Source: Anthropogastromicrobium sp963626545 (lineage in GTDB: Bacteria; Bacillota; Clostridia; Lachnospirales; Lachnospiraceae). Taken from it: a DNA stretch of 49,866 nucleotides. Below are positions 1 to 7,107 of this stretch, piece by piece. Positions within the stretch are counted from its first letter, which is position 1, and each line of letters starts with the position of its first letter. The DNA lies in the NCBI GenBank assembly GCA_963626545.1, contig CAVFYJ010000009.1, forward strand, positions 1-49,866, written 5' to 3'. Position numbers and translations under genes: made by a program. The notes under the pieces were generated by a model. It was not told the DNA's origin, made no database searches, and worked only from the letters and a program-made list of their open reading frames with translations.

Positions 1-183
1 GATGAGCATGTCATCACTGATGAAGGAGAGTTTAGCATTCTTATCGAATTTACCATGGGTTTCCAACTCACGCCACGTAGAAGCTTTGAGATTTTCCTTG
101 ATCACCTCCGCTTTTTTCAAAAGTTCCTGCTGTTCCATAACATTTACTACTTGATTTTTCTTCTTTGTGCCTTTAACATTCAT
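1..183 (-). CDS. IS110-family transposase, N-terminal part (cut by window edge)
   Basis: Sixty-one codons run from an ATG at 183 off the left end. The peptide starts MNVKGTKKKNQVVNV and ends SFISDDMLI. From memory this matches the N-terminal extension of a clostridial IS110 transposase subfamily, in which the next residues form the first acidic motif of the DEDD RuvC-like domain; that domain lies outside the window. The start has a consensus promoter at 240-268 and a purine-rich AAGAGG about 9 bases upstream. The element appears to have landed in, or beside, the sensor gene whose stub is at 282-371. The family call rests on recalled similarity of only 61 residues, so another transposase type is possible. 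Confidence 0.6.
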   Translation of the reverse strand, partial: MNVKGTKKKNQVVNVMEQQELLKKAEVIKENLKASTWRELETHGKFDKNAKLSFISDDMLI

Positions 184-239
184 TGTATATACCTCTTGTA
201 TTTTTAGATTTTACCAACTGGCGGGTCAGTAATAATCTA

Positions 240-268
240 AATTTACTTGAGGTATTTTTTTGTGTCAA
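240..268 (-). promoter_or_regulatory. Probable promoter for the transposase / IS noncoding RNA
   Basis: On the minus strand TTGACA (263-268) and TAAATT (240-245) are separated by 17 bases, a close match to a housekeeping sigma-A promoter. Transcription would start near 233 and cross the hairpin-forming noncoding end before reaching the transposase ATG at 183. Confidence 0.6.
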
Positions 269-281
269 TCTCTTGACCTAT

Positions 282-371
282 TTAAAGTATACAGGAAGCT
301 TTCATGATATTAATCGCGTGCGGTGAGTTGGCATTGCCAATCACAACTCCAATATTGCAGCGCTTCTGCAT
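282..371 (-). pseudogene. Truncated N-terminus of a periplasmic-binding-like sensor or regulator
   Basis: From an ATG at 371, preceded by a good Shine-Dalgarno (GGAAGG, 6 bases away), 29 codons are read before a TAA at 282-284. The peptide begins MQKRCNIGVVIGNANSPH, which resembles the first beta strand and ligand loop of LacI/Peripla_BP-type sensor domains (I-G-V-x-x-x-N-x-x-x-P). The similarity ends at about the IS110 boundary, so the gene looks broken by the insertion. It lies 23 bases after the esterase stop on the same strand, so it was probably the second gene of a carbohydrate operon. Function is inferred from a very short stretch. Confidence 0.45.
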
Positions 372-394
372 TGCTGTCCTTCCTTGTTTTTTAC

Positions 395-1612
395 TTATCC
401 TAACAATCCGGCCTCTTTCTTTGCTTTTTCCACTGCTGCCGCGAGATTATCCCCGGCACGTTCCATCGCATCAAAGATTTCCTTCTGCTCATCCTGACGA
501 CCTGCCGCCTCACTTGTTCCAGTCAAAATACTTGTCTTTTCATCCGGTGTAAACTCCTCCTCGTCCTGCACATCAATCGCAAAGGTAAGCGGATCAAGCT
601 TGCTCAATTCTCTTGCGATAAATCGTGCAAACAACCAAGAGCCGTACTCGTTTGTGTGGGTCATATCGCCCGGATGGAAATACACGCGGCTGGCTTCTTT
701 TCCGTTTTTCTGAATCAGATCTGCGGCAAACTTATGAAGATCAATGACTGGAACTCCCGTTTCTTCTCCTACCTCAAAGACTGCCTGCGCATGTTCTGCT
801 AACAGATCATTGTAGGTGCCATCGTCCTTCCAGGTGTTGCGGGCAAGCGGTGTTACAAGAATCGGAACGCCACACAGTCCGCGAATCTCATTGACATAAT
901 TCATCAGATTTTCTTTATATCCAGTCTGTGCCTGTAAATGCGCAAGCTTCTGATCATTATGGCCGAACTGGAACAAGCAAAAATCACCCGGACGGATATC
1001 TTTCTTTACGATGTCATAGTGACCCTCCTCGCGGAAGGTTTCGGCGGTCAATCCGCTGTGTGCCTGATTGTCAACGGCGGTGCTTCCTCCGATAAAGTAT
1101 GCAAGGCACTGGCCCCATGAGCTGTAGCAACCACCCGGCACGTATGGCTTTGGACAGGTCTGATCGGTAACAGTGGAATCGCCTGCCAGATAAACTGCCG
1201 GAATCTTTGTCTGCGCGGACAGTTTCTCTGCTGCCATACCGACGCTCTTTAATTTACTCAGATCCTCACACGCTACTGCAAAGCCAATCTTTGTGATCGG
1301 CATGCAATCCTTATGAAAACGCGGAATCATCTCGCCAAAGTGCAGATAAAGTGTTCCCTCAATCACTTCGCCTGCCTTTCTCTTTCCGAGTCTTAAAAGC
1401 TGTTTTCTTCCGGCAAATACAAATAGTTGCTCGACCTCTGCCGCGGTTTCGATCTTGTATGTGATGTAGTAGATGCCTTCGCCGTCTGCATCCGCATAGT
1501 AGTCGGCTACCTGTAAGCCCTGTGTGTTTTCGCTGCCTTCGCCGCCTTCCTCAAAGCCGTCTCCGAGTTCTGGGATGTAGTCTGCTGCCTTTGTGTCGAG
1601 TGTGGTAATCAT
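395..1612 (-). CDS. SGNH/GDSL hydrolase, rhamnogalacturonan acetylesterase-like
   Basis: A 405-residue protein that likely removes acetyl groups from pectic polysaccharide or oligosaccharides. Numbered from an upstream ATG at 1642, block I is AGDST (Ser 156), block II includes the SSWGQ region near 165, block III is FGHND (227-230) and block V is DMTH (Asp 326, His 329). These are the catalytic serine, oxyanion and Asp/His residues of the SGNH fold; GHND with DMTH is typical of the rhamnogalacturonan acetylesterase branch. The first ~145 residues form a beta-rich N-terminal region, as in two-domain esterases of this family. No signal peptide is seen, so it probably acts inside the cell on imported oligosaccharides. 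The ATG at 1612 is preferred: AAGAGGAGAGAG lies upstream, and the ATG at 1642 has no clear ribosome site. Confidence 0.75.
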   Translation of the reverse strand: MITTLDTKAADYIPELGDGFEEGGEGSENTQGLQVADYYADADGEGIYYITYKIETAAEVEQLFVFAGRKQLLRLGKRKAGEVIEGTLYLHFGEMIPRFHKDCMPITKIGFAVACEDLSKLKSVGMAAEKLSAQTKIPAVYLAGDSTVTDQTCPKPYVPGGCYSSWGQCLAYFIGGSTAVDNQAHSGLTAETFREEGHYDIVKKDIRPGDFCLFQFGHNDQKLAHLQAQTGYKENLMNYVNEIRGLCGVPILVTPLARNTWKDDGTYNDLLAEHAQAVFEVGEETGVPVIDLHKFAADLIQKNGKEASRVYFHPGDMTHTNEYGSWLFARFIARELSKLDPLTFAIDVQDEEEFTPDEKTSILTGTSEAAGRQDEQKEIFDAMERAGDNLAAAVEKAKKEAGLLG

Positions 1613-1725
1613 TATCGTTGTCTCTCTCCTCTTATTTTTCATATTTTCACATTTTCACAGCATCTTGACCGATTTCATGTCGGTGTCGATACTGTGATTT
1701 GTGTGTTTTTTCCATTTTTGTCTCT

Positions 1726-1754
1726 ATAATACTCCCTTTTTCGTGTTCTTGCAA
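1726..1754 (-). promoter_or_regulatory. Promoter for the esterase gene
   Basis: Minus-strand TTGCAA (1749-1754) and TATTAT (1726-1731) are 17 bases apart. It sits between the tyrS terminator and the esterase, so the esterase has its own transcript with a ~110-base leader. The leader contains imperfectly paired CACAG...CTGTG arms at about 1659-1697. Confidence 0.6.
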
Positions 1755-1778
1755 CCGCCTTTTAACCGATTCCTGTGC

Positions 1779-1816
1779 AAAAAAAGACAGATACCAACTT
1801 TCGTCAGTACCTGTCT
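1779..1816 (-). terminator. Intrinsic terminator of tyrS
   Basis: On the minus strand AGACAGGTAC pairs with GTATCTGTCT (one G-U) around a 12-base loop and is followed by seven Ts. It begins 24 bases past the tyrS stop. Confidence 0.85.
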
Positions 1817-1839
1817 CTATCGTTATCAATTCGTGATCT

Positions 1840-3072
1840 TTAAGAAACGACGATCTTCTTAAAGTTCTTCTTGCCCTTCTTGAGTACGAGTCCCTCTGCT
1901 GGAATTTCATCCGCTGCAAAGCTTAAGCGAATATCGGTTACCTTCTCGTCATTTGCACTGACACCGCCCTGCTCAACTGCACGACGTGCCTCGGAACGGG
2001 ACTTTGCAAGACCAGCCTTTACAAGCAGGCTTAAGATGTCGAGCTTTGCGCCTTCACCCTCTGCAAAATCAGCTGCGCTCAGTTCAACTGCTGGAATCTC
2101 AGCTGCATTTCCAGCGCCAAACAATGCCTTTGCTGCGCTCTCAGCCTTCTTTGCCTCTTCCTCGCCGTGAACCAGCTTGGTCAGCTCAAATGCTAAGATT
2201 TCCTTTGCCTTATTTAACTGGCTGCCTTCCCACTTATCCATCTCATCGATCTGCTCAAGCGGAAGGAAGGTCAGCATACGGATACACTTTAAAACGTCCG
2301 CATCGGCAACGTTTCTCCAGTACTGGTAGAAATCGTATGGGCTAGTCTTCTCCGGATCAAGCCATACAGCGCCAGATACGGTCTTACCCATCTTCTTACC
2401 CTCAGAATTTAACAGCAGCGTGATGGTCATTGCACCTGCATCCTGTCCTAACTTACGACGAATCAGCTCAGTACCACCGAGCATGTTGGACCACTGATCG
2501 TCACCACCAAACTGAAGGTTGCAGCCGTACTTCTGGAACAGCATATAGAAATCGTAGCTCTGCATGATCATGTAGTTAAACTCAAGGAAGCTTAATCCAC
2601 GCTCCATTCTCTGCTTGTAACACTCAGCGGTCAGCATTCTGTTTACGCTAAAGTGCGGTCCAACCTCTCTTAATACGTCAACGTAATTTAAGTTTAACAG
2701 CCAGTCTGCATTGTTAACAAGCATTGCCTTTCCGTCAGAGAAATCAATGAAACGTGCCATCTGCTTCTTGAAGCACTCTACGTTGTGGTCGATGGTCTCC
2801 TTTGTCATCATCTTTCTCATATCGGTCTTACCGGATGGGTCACCGATCATAGCAGTACCGCCGCCAATCAGCGCAATCGGCTTATTTCCTGCCATCTGTA
2901 ATCTCTTCATCAGACAAAGTGCCATAAAATGACCTACATGAAGGCTGTCTGCTGTCGGGTCAAATCCGATGTAAAATACGGCCTTTCCGTTATTTACAAG
3001 ATCGCGGATGCGCTCCTCGTCAGTTACCTGGGCAATCAGCCCTCTTGCTACTAATTCTTCGTAAACCTGCAT
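1840..3072 (-). CDS. tyrS: Tyrosine--tRNA ligase
   Basis: A 410-residue class I aminoacyl-tRNA synthetase that charges tRNA-Tyr in the cytoplasm. The HIGH motif is HVGH (45-48), the KMSKS-equivalent is KMGKT (227-231), and the tyrosine-site region includes YDFYMLFQKYG and GGDDQW (189-194). A C-terminal S4 RNA-binding domain covers roughly 340-405 and contains the SRSEARRAVEQGGV signature. Length is normal for the family. The start has AGAAAAGGAGAAAA just upstream. Expression is controlled by a T-box leader with a UAC specifier, and a terminator follows the stop. A tRNA-Tyr gene lies at the other end of the window. Confidence 0.97.
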   Translation of the reverse strand: MQVYEELVARGLIAQVTDEERIRDLVNNGKAVFYIGFDPTADSLHVGHFMALCLMKRLQMAGNKPIALIGGGTAMIGDPSGKTDMRKMMTKETIDHNVECFKKQMARFIDFSDGKAMLVNNADWLLNLNYVDVLREVGPHFSVNRMLTAECYKQRMERGLSFLEFNYMIMQSYDFYMLFQKYGCNLQFGGDDQWSNMLGGTELIRRKLGQDAGAMTITLLLNSEGKKMGKTVSGAVWLDPEKTSPYDFYQYWRNVADADVLKCIRMLTFLPLEQIDEMDKWEGSQLNKAKEILAFELTKLVHGEEEAKKAESAAKALFGAGNAAEIPAVELSAADFAEGEGAKLDILSLLVKAGLAKSRSEARRAVEQGGVSANDEKVTDIRLSFAADEIPAEGLVLKKGKKNFKKIVVS

Positions 3073-3137
3073 GATTTTTTCTCCTTTTCTGCGTTTTTTA
3101 TTACTTTCGCCTGAGAACTTTTACACATAATTCACGA

Positions 3138-3207
3138 ATTGCTCCGCTGCTTCGCAGCTCTCGCAATTCTACAGCCATTCGGACTCGGCTGATTTCCCTT
3201 GGAAATC
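3138..3207 (-). repeat. Two hairpin palindromes in the tyrS leader after the T-box
   Basis: GAATTGC (3138-3144) pairs with GCAATTC (3165-3171) enclosing a paired GCTGC/GCAGC core, and GATTTCC...GGAAATC forms a second hairpin at 3191-3207. They occupy the unusually long 180-base spacer between the T-box terminator and the tyrS start. Neither is followed by a T-run. Confidence 0.5.
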
Positions 3208-3249
3208 GCCTCCTCCTCATGTCTGGGCGGGGCATACCCCTGAAATTAC

Positions 3250-3583
3250 AAAAAAAGCCCCCGTCCTAACAAAAGGACGAGGGCGAAATCTCGTGGTACC
3301 ACCTTTCTTCACAGCCTGCTCACACAAACTGCCTTTCAAGTACACGCATCCTGTTAAAACAGCCAACTTGCGAATACTCTGACGGGATAACGGCTGCCGC
3401 GCCGCTGCAGTCTACTTTCAAAACAATTCCAACACAACACATTCAATATTCATTGCATTCGAAACTGCTGAGTTCAATGCAGAGCTCAGAGAGGTATTCC
3501 CCATAAGCTTCCCCTGCGCCTCTCACCTGCCGGCTGCTCTCTGTCGGTTTCCCTTATGCGTACTTGTTCTCCTCAACGCTGAT
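3250..3583 (-). promoter_or_regulatory. T-box riboswitch (tyrosine) upstream of tyrS
   Basis: The minus strand carries the hallmark T-box sequence GGTGGTACCACGAG (about 3291-3305), whose UGGN part pairs with the uncharged tRNA acceptor end. It is followed by a strong terminator: GCCC(T)CGTCC pairs with GGACGGGGGC and six or more Ts follow (3250-3284). In the Stem I region, a GGTGAGAGG bulge-like segment and the specifier loop GAATACC place a UAC tyrosine codon at 3494-3496. Uncharged tRNA-Tyr would favour the antiterminator and so raise tyrS expression. The specifier agrees with the downstream gene. Confidence 0.93.
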
Positions 3584-3589
3584 ATTCAG

Positions 3590-3618
3590 AGTATAGCAAC
3601 GTACCTAAAAATTGTCAA
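3590..3618 (-). promoter_or_regulatory. Promoter of the tyrS T-box leader
   Basis: Minus-strand TTGACA (3613-3618) and TATACT (3590-3595) are spaced by exactly 17 bases. The expected start near 3583 fits the 5' end of the T-box leader. Confidence 0.85.
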
Positions 3619-3647
3619 GGCTAAATTTTTTCCACAACGCGCGATTT

Positions 3648-3838
3648 GGTTACCGTTCACGGGGCATAACCTAAATCAGCGGCGAGACGAGTTGCTTTTA
3701 CGAGGCAATCCCGTGTGGGAGCGGGCTTACGCAGTAACTAAGATAAGAAAGTGCGTAGAAGGCGCCGCGGGAACAAGGGTTGCCGACAAAACAATCGTCG
3801 AACCGCCTTCGTAAAACTTCGCCCCGTGAACAATAACC
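3648..3838 (+). repeat. Dispersed intergenic repeat, long copy (A)
   Basis: A ~190-base element bounded by an 18-base inverted repeat with two mismatches: GGTTACCGTTCACGGGGC (3648-3665) and its partner ending TAACC (3821-3838). It contains the core GCCGACAAAACAATCGTCG and then AACCGCCTTCGTAAAAC. Related copies lie at 13867-13946, 23091-23140 and 48311-48375. It sits in the divergent gap between the tyrS and pucR promoters. It has no convincing reading frame. Confidence 0.7.
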
Positions 3839-3846
3839 AGTACCAC

Positions 3847-3875
3847 TTGACGACCCCACCTCTTTCGTATAAAAT
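3847..3875 (+). promoter_or_regulatory. Promoter of the PucR-type regulator
   Basis: TTGACG (3847-3852) and TAAAAT (3870-3875) are 17 bases apart, about 65 bases before the start codon. Confidence 0.55.
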
Positions 3876-3940
3876 ACAAACGTTTTTAATCCTTCGAAAC
3901 AACTTTTCAAGTTTAAGTCTAAAGCAGGAGGTGCATTCTT

Positions 3941-5137
3941 ATGATTACTTGTAGAGATGTCTGCAATTTGCAGTTAGACGGCATGGAACTTTTGACCGGC
4001 GAAGTGGGACTAGACCGCATGGTCTCCTGGACCTATCTGGTTCAGACAACGCCTTACGCCGACCATATGAATCCGGGCAATTTCGCCCTGATGGTGATCG
4101 ACTATCTTCGCTTTGATATGGATACGGCCTATGATGCAATGATTGAGTTAAACACGCTCGGCATATCCGGCCTTGCAATCTCCGTTGTCGATGACAAGGA
4201 AATGATTCCAGATCGCATGATTCAAAAAGCACTTGCGCTAAAGCTGCCCCTTTTTTATGTGCGCTGGGAGGGAGCAACCTTTGTCGACATCGCGCAGAGC
4301 ATCGGTGAATTGATTTTTGAGACAGGCGTAAGCAACAAGCGAACGGGCGACTATCTCTACAACCTGCTGTTTGGCTATGAGGTCAACGACAAGTATATTG
4401 AGAAAATCTCCGCTCAGTTTGGCCTCACCTTTGACCGCCCATATCGTGTTGGAATCATCGTCATCGACCGAAAATATGGTGTCAATCTGGAGCAGGACGA
4501 GCATACCTATACTTATTACATGGATTGCCTGAATCGCGAGGTCATCCACATGAAGAAACGCCCAATGTACATGCGCTTTTTGAATAAATTTGTCCTTCTA
4601 TTTGAAGAAACTGAAGATAAAGAGACGGAGCACCAAATTGAAAAAATCCTACGTGACCTCGACAGCCGCGCCCAATTTGTCGGATTGATTCGAAGCACCT
4701 GTATCCTCGGTGCCGTCTACACCAAACCAGCCGACTTTGGAAAGAGCTATCAAGAGGCAAAAAATCTGATTCCAAAGAAGGATCTGCTGCCAAACCCTAC
4801 TGGAAAAAAGGTATTAAGTGCAAGCTCCATGGGCATTTATAAGTTTCTGTTTAACAGTGGCAATCATCAGGAAATCCTTGATTACTGCAATGAAAAATTA
4901 AAGAAACTGGAAATGTATGATAACACAAATGGTTCGTTTTTAATCGACACATTACTCAATTATTACATGTCCGGCTTTAACATTGGAAAGACCGCTCAGA
5001 TGATGTTTGTTCATCGAAATTCGCTCCAGTATCGTCTTAAAAAAATAGAAGAAATATTAGAAATCAGTCTGGACAATTCCATGGCCTGCCTCGATCTGGT
5101 CAACTGTATTCTGGTCAAAAGACTGATGTTTCAATAA
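3941..5137 (+). CDS. PucR/CdaR-family transcriptional regulator
   Basis: A 398-residue DNA-binding activator or repressor. Residues ~1-130 resemble the PucR ligand-sensing domain (GLDRMVSWTYLVQTT, then the GISGLAI and LPLFYV segments). The C-terminal ~60 residues form the PucR-type helix-turn-helix: LLNYYMSGFNIGKTAQ followed by VHRNSLQYRLKKIEEI. The start has AGGAGGTG 7 bases upstream. It precedes an amino acid transport and catabolic operon on the same strand, separated by a promoter and a terminator, so it probably controls that operon in response to the imported substrate or a breakdown product. Homologues regulate purine, sugar acid and GABA-type pathways; the ligand here is unknown. Confidence 0.85.
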   Translation: MITCRDVCNLQLDGMELLTGEVGLDRMVSWTYLVQTTPYADHMNPGNFALMVIDYLRFDMDTAYDAMIELNTLGISGLAISVVDDKEMIPDRMIQKALALKLPLFYVRWEGATFVDIAQSIGELIFETGVSNKRTGDYLYNLLFGYEVNDKYIEKISAQFGLTFDRPYRVGIIVIDRKYGVNLEQDEHTYTYYMDCLNREVIHMKKRPMYMRFLNKFVLLFEETEDKETEHQIEKILRDLDSRAQFVGLIRSTCILGAVYTKPADFGKSYQEAKNLIPKKDLLPNPTGKKVLSASSMGIYKFLFNSGNHQEILDYCNEKLKKLEMYDNTNGSFLIDTLLNYYMSGFNIGKTAQMMFVHRNSLQYRLKKIEEILEISLDNSMACLDLVNCILVKRLMFQ

Positions 5138-5166
5138 TCCATATGAAAATCAAATCCGATGTATAC

Positions 5167-5232
5167 TGTGCAAAATTCACAGTCAAATTGTGCATTTTAA
5201 ACGTTGAAAAATCGTTTGCAAGGGTTTAATAT
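5167..5232 (+). promoter_or_regulatory. Promoter with upstream direct repeats, amino acid operon
   Basis: TTGAAA (5204-5209) and TAATAT (5227-5232) are 17 bases apart. Two direct TGTGCA repeats (5167-5172 and 5189-5194) are 22 bases apart, about two helical turns, just upstream of the -35 box. That is where an activator such as the neighbouring PucR protein would bind. The operator role is inferred. Confidence 0.5.
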
Positions 5233-5249
5233 ACGGACTATCAGCAAAG

Positions 5250-5293
5250 GCGCTAGAGAAAAGCTTCAAAAAGCTTCTCCAGCGCTTCTTTTT
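5250..5293 (+). terminator. Leader hairpin/terminator before the ABC operon
   Basis: GCGCTAGAGAA...GCTT pairs with AAGCTTCTCCAGCGC, and a TTCTTTTT tract follows. It lies downstream of the promoter at 5204-5232 and 70 bases before the solute-binding protein gene. It could end the pucR transcript, attenuate the operon, or both. Confidence 0.65.
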
Positions 5294-5365
5294 ATAGCTT
5301 AAGCTTATGATAGCTATCACATGCTGATGAAGATGCACACCATGGATTTTAAGGAGGGTTTGATT

Positions 5366-6256
5366 ATGAGACTTAAAAAAATAGCAGCAATGGCATTGAC
5401 AGGAATTCTAGCAATCTCATCTCTGACAGCCTGTAGCAGTTCATCCAAAACAAAAAATTCAGATACCGCTTCTGGTACCTCTGATAAGAAGGTATTAAGA
5501 GTCGGAATGGAGTGTGCATATGCACCATTTAACTGGACACAGGATTCCGATACCACACCAGACGGCAGCAAGGCCGTAAAGATTTATGATTCTGATTATT
5601 ATGCATATGGCTACGATGTCGCAGTTGCCCAGAAAATCGCAGATCAGTTGGGCATGGATCTCGAAATCCACAAGGTAGAATGGTCTTCCATCGGCATTTC
5701 CCTTGATGCAGGCGATTACGATGCGATCATCGCAGGTATGGGCAAGACCGCAGAACGCGAAGCCTCCTATGCATTTACTGATCCATATTATTATAGAGAC
5801 AACTGCATCGTTGTAAAGAAAGGCGGCGAGTATGAGGATGTAAAGGGACTCTCCGATCTTGCCGGAACCGGATGCAAAGTTACGACACAGCTTGGCACTG
5901 GATGGGTTCCGCTGATTGACCAGATTGAAGGAGCAAATGCCTCCGGTAACTTTGAAACTACCTCAGAGTGCTTCATGGCAATCTCCAATGGAAGCGCAGA
6001 CGTATGTATCGTTGATCTTCCAACTGCACAGTCTGCAGCACTGACAAACGATGATATTACGATTATTCAGCTCGATGAAAACGATGGCTTCACTGGCGAT
6101 GATGAGATGGTAAACGTTTGTATTGCAACCAGAAAAGATGACACCGAACTCAGAGATCAGATTCAGAAGGCAATGGATGACATTGGCTGGAATGATAAGG
6201 CTGAGATGGATAAATTAATGAGCACCGTTCTGACACAGCAGCCAGCAGCCAATTAA
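5366..6256 (+). CDS. Polar amino acid ABC transporter, substrate-binding lipoprotein
   Basis: A 296-residue extracytoplasmic receptor of the HisJ/GlnH-type SBP_bac_3 family. A signal peptide ends in the lipobox LTAC (Cys 23), so the mature protein is lipid-anchored to the outer face of the membrane. The first strand reads LRVGMECAYAPFNW, and GYDVAVAQKIADQLG and YDAIIAGMGKTAEREASYAFTD-type segments follow, all typical of the family. The ATG at 5366 has AAGGAGGG upstream and is the only start giving a normal signal peptide. It heads an operon with permease, ATPase, aminotransferase and dehydrogenase, which points to an amino acid used as an energy or nitrogen source. The substrate cannot be read from the sequence. 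Confidence 0.88.
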   Translation: MRLKKIAAMALTGILAISSLTACSSSSKTKNSDTASGTSDKKVLRVGMECAYAPFNWTQDSDTTPDGSKAVKIYDSDYYAYGYDVAVAQKIADQLGMDLEIHKVEWSSIGISLDAGDYDAIIAGMGKTAEREASYAFTDPYYYRDNCIVVKKGGEYEDVKGLSDLAGTGCKVTTQLGTGWVPLIDQIEGANASGNFETTSECFMAISNGSADVCIVDLPTAQSAALTNDDITIIQLDENDGFTGDDEMVNVCIATRKDDTELRDQIQKAMDDIGWNDKAEMDKLMSTVLTQQPAAN

Positions 6257-6327
6257 CAAAACCGTTCACGTCAAAATAAAACTTGCGCGTAAGCCGGGTA
6301 GAAAAACAGCAAAAGTGAGGTAGCGAT

Positions 6328-7086
6328 ATGATATTTGAAAATCCAACGAATTCCATTGAATGGATGGTATTTCTGGCGCAGAAATATTCAAGCATGTTCA
6401 TCAAAGGCACCTGGATTACGCTGTATATTGCAGTGATCGGAACACTGTTTGGATTTGTGCTTGGATACGTTGTCGGAATCGTCAACGATATTAAAATCAA
6501 TGAAGGTGACAACATTGTTAAGAAGCTTCTGATTCGCATTGCGAAAATCATCTTAACGATTTATGTAGAAGTATTTCGCGATACACCAATGATCGTACAG
6601 GCCATGATCGTTTACTTTGGCATCCGCCAGATGGGCTTTTCCGATCTGACACCAGTCGTTGCCGGTATTATCGTAACCGTTTTAAATACCGGAGCTTATA
6701 TGGGCGAGACCGTCCGCGCCGGCATCAGTTCCATTGATCTGGGCCAGCGCGAGGGTGCCTGGGCGATGGGTATGTCTCCATTTAAGACAATGATGTACAT
6801 CGTGCTTCCACAGGCTTTTAAAAACATCATTCCCGAGATGGCAAACACGTTTCTAACCAACCTGAAAATGACCTCCGTCTTAAATGTCATTGCCGTTCAG
6901 GAGCTGTTCATGGCAGCAAAGACCGTCGGCGGAAATTACTACAAATATTTTGAATCCTATCTTGTCATCGCCGTCATCTACTTTGTTTTATGCTTTGTAT
7001 TTGACAAGCTGTTCAAGCTGATTGAGAAAAAGATGAAGGGCAAGACCGATTATGCACTCGCAGTCGAGTACATAGAAAATCAATAA
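6328..7086 (+). CDS. Polar amino acid ABC transporter permease
   Basis: A 252-residue membrane subunit of the HisM/GlnP type. It has about five transmembrane segments and the conserved EVFRDTPMIVQ stretch near residues 85-95. The EAA loop lies near 140-165 (REGAWAMGMSPFKTMMYIVLPQA) and contacts the ATPase. A GAGGTAGCG ribosome site precedes the ATG. It lies 71 bases after the binding-protein gene and 21 bases before the ATPase gene. One permease gene implies a homodimer. Confidence 0.92.
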   Translation: MIFENPTNSIEWMVFLAQKYSSMFIKGTWITLYIAVIGTLFGFVLGYVVGIVNDIKINEGDNIVKKLLIRIAKIILTIYVEVFRDTPMIVQAMIVYFGIRQMGFSDLTPVVAGIIVTVLNTGAYMGETVRAGISSIDLGQREGAWAMGMSPFKTMMYIVLPQAFKNIIPEMANTFLTNLKMTSVLNVIAVQELFMAAKTVGGNYYKYFESYLVIAVIYFVLCFVFDKLFKLIEKKMKGKTDYALAVEYIENQ

Positions 7087-7107
7087 AGCAAAGATGAGGT
7101 GAAACAT

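Larger units (their letters stand above)
1..285 (-). mobile_element. Left end of an IS110-like insertion element (boundary approximate)
   Basis: The element consists of the transposase 5' end plus about 100 bases of noncoding DNA upstream of it. The boundary is put near 285 because the sensor-like reading frame coming from 371 loses recognisable sequence at about 284-300. Within the noncoding part, on the minus strand, TAGATT and AATCTA can pair around a loop containing GACCCGCCAG. IS110 elements encode a structured bridge RNA from this noncoding end. No terminal inverted repeats are seen, which suits IS110. The exact junction cannot be fixed from one end. Confidence 0.5.

Noticed and set aside
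1647..1919. 90-codon minus-strand frame between tyrS and the esterase
   Set aside because: It overlaps the tyrS end, terminator and esterase promoter, has no ribosome site, and its composition is Arg/Ser-rich in a way typical of chance frames.
3698..3910. Small minus-strand frame within repeat copy A
   Set aside because: It covers inverted-repeat DNA, has no ribosome site, and is not preserved in the shorter copies.
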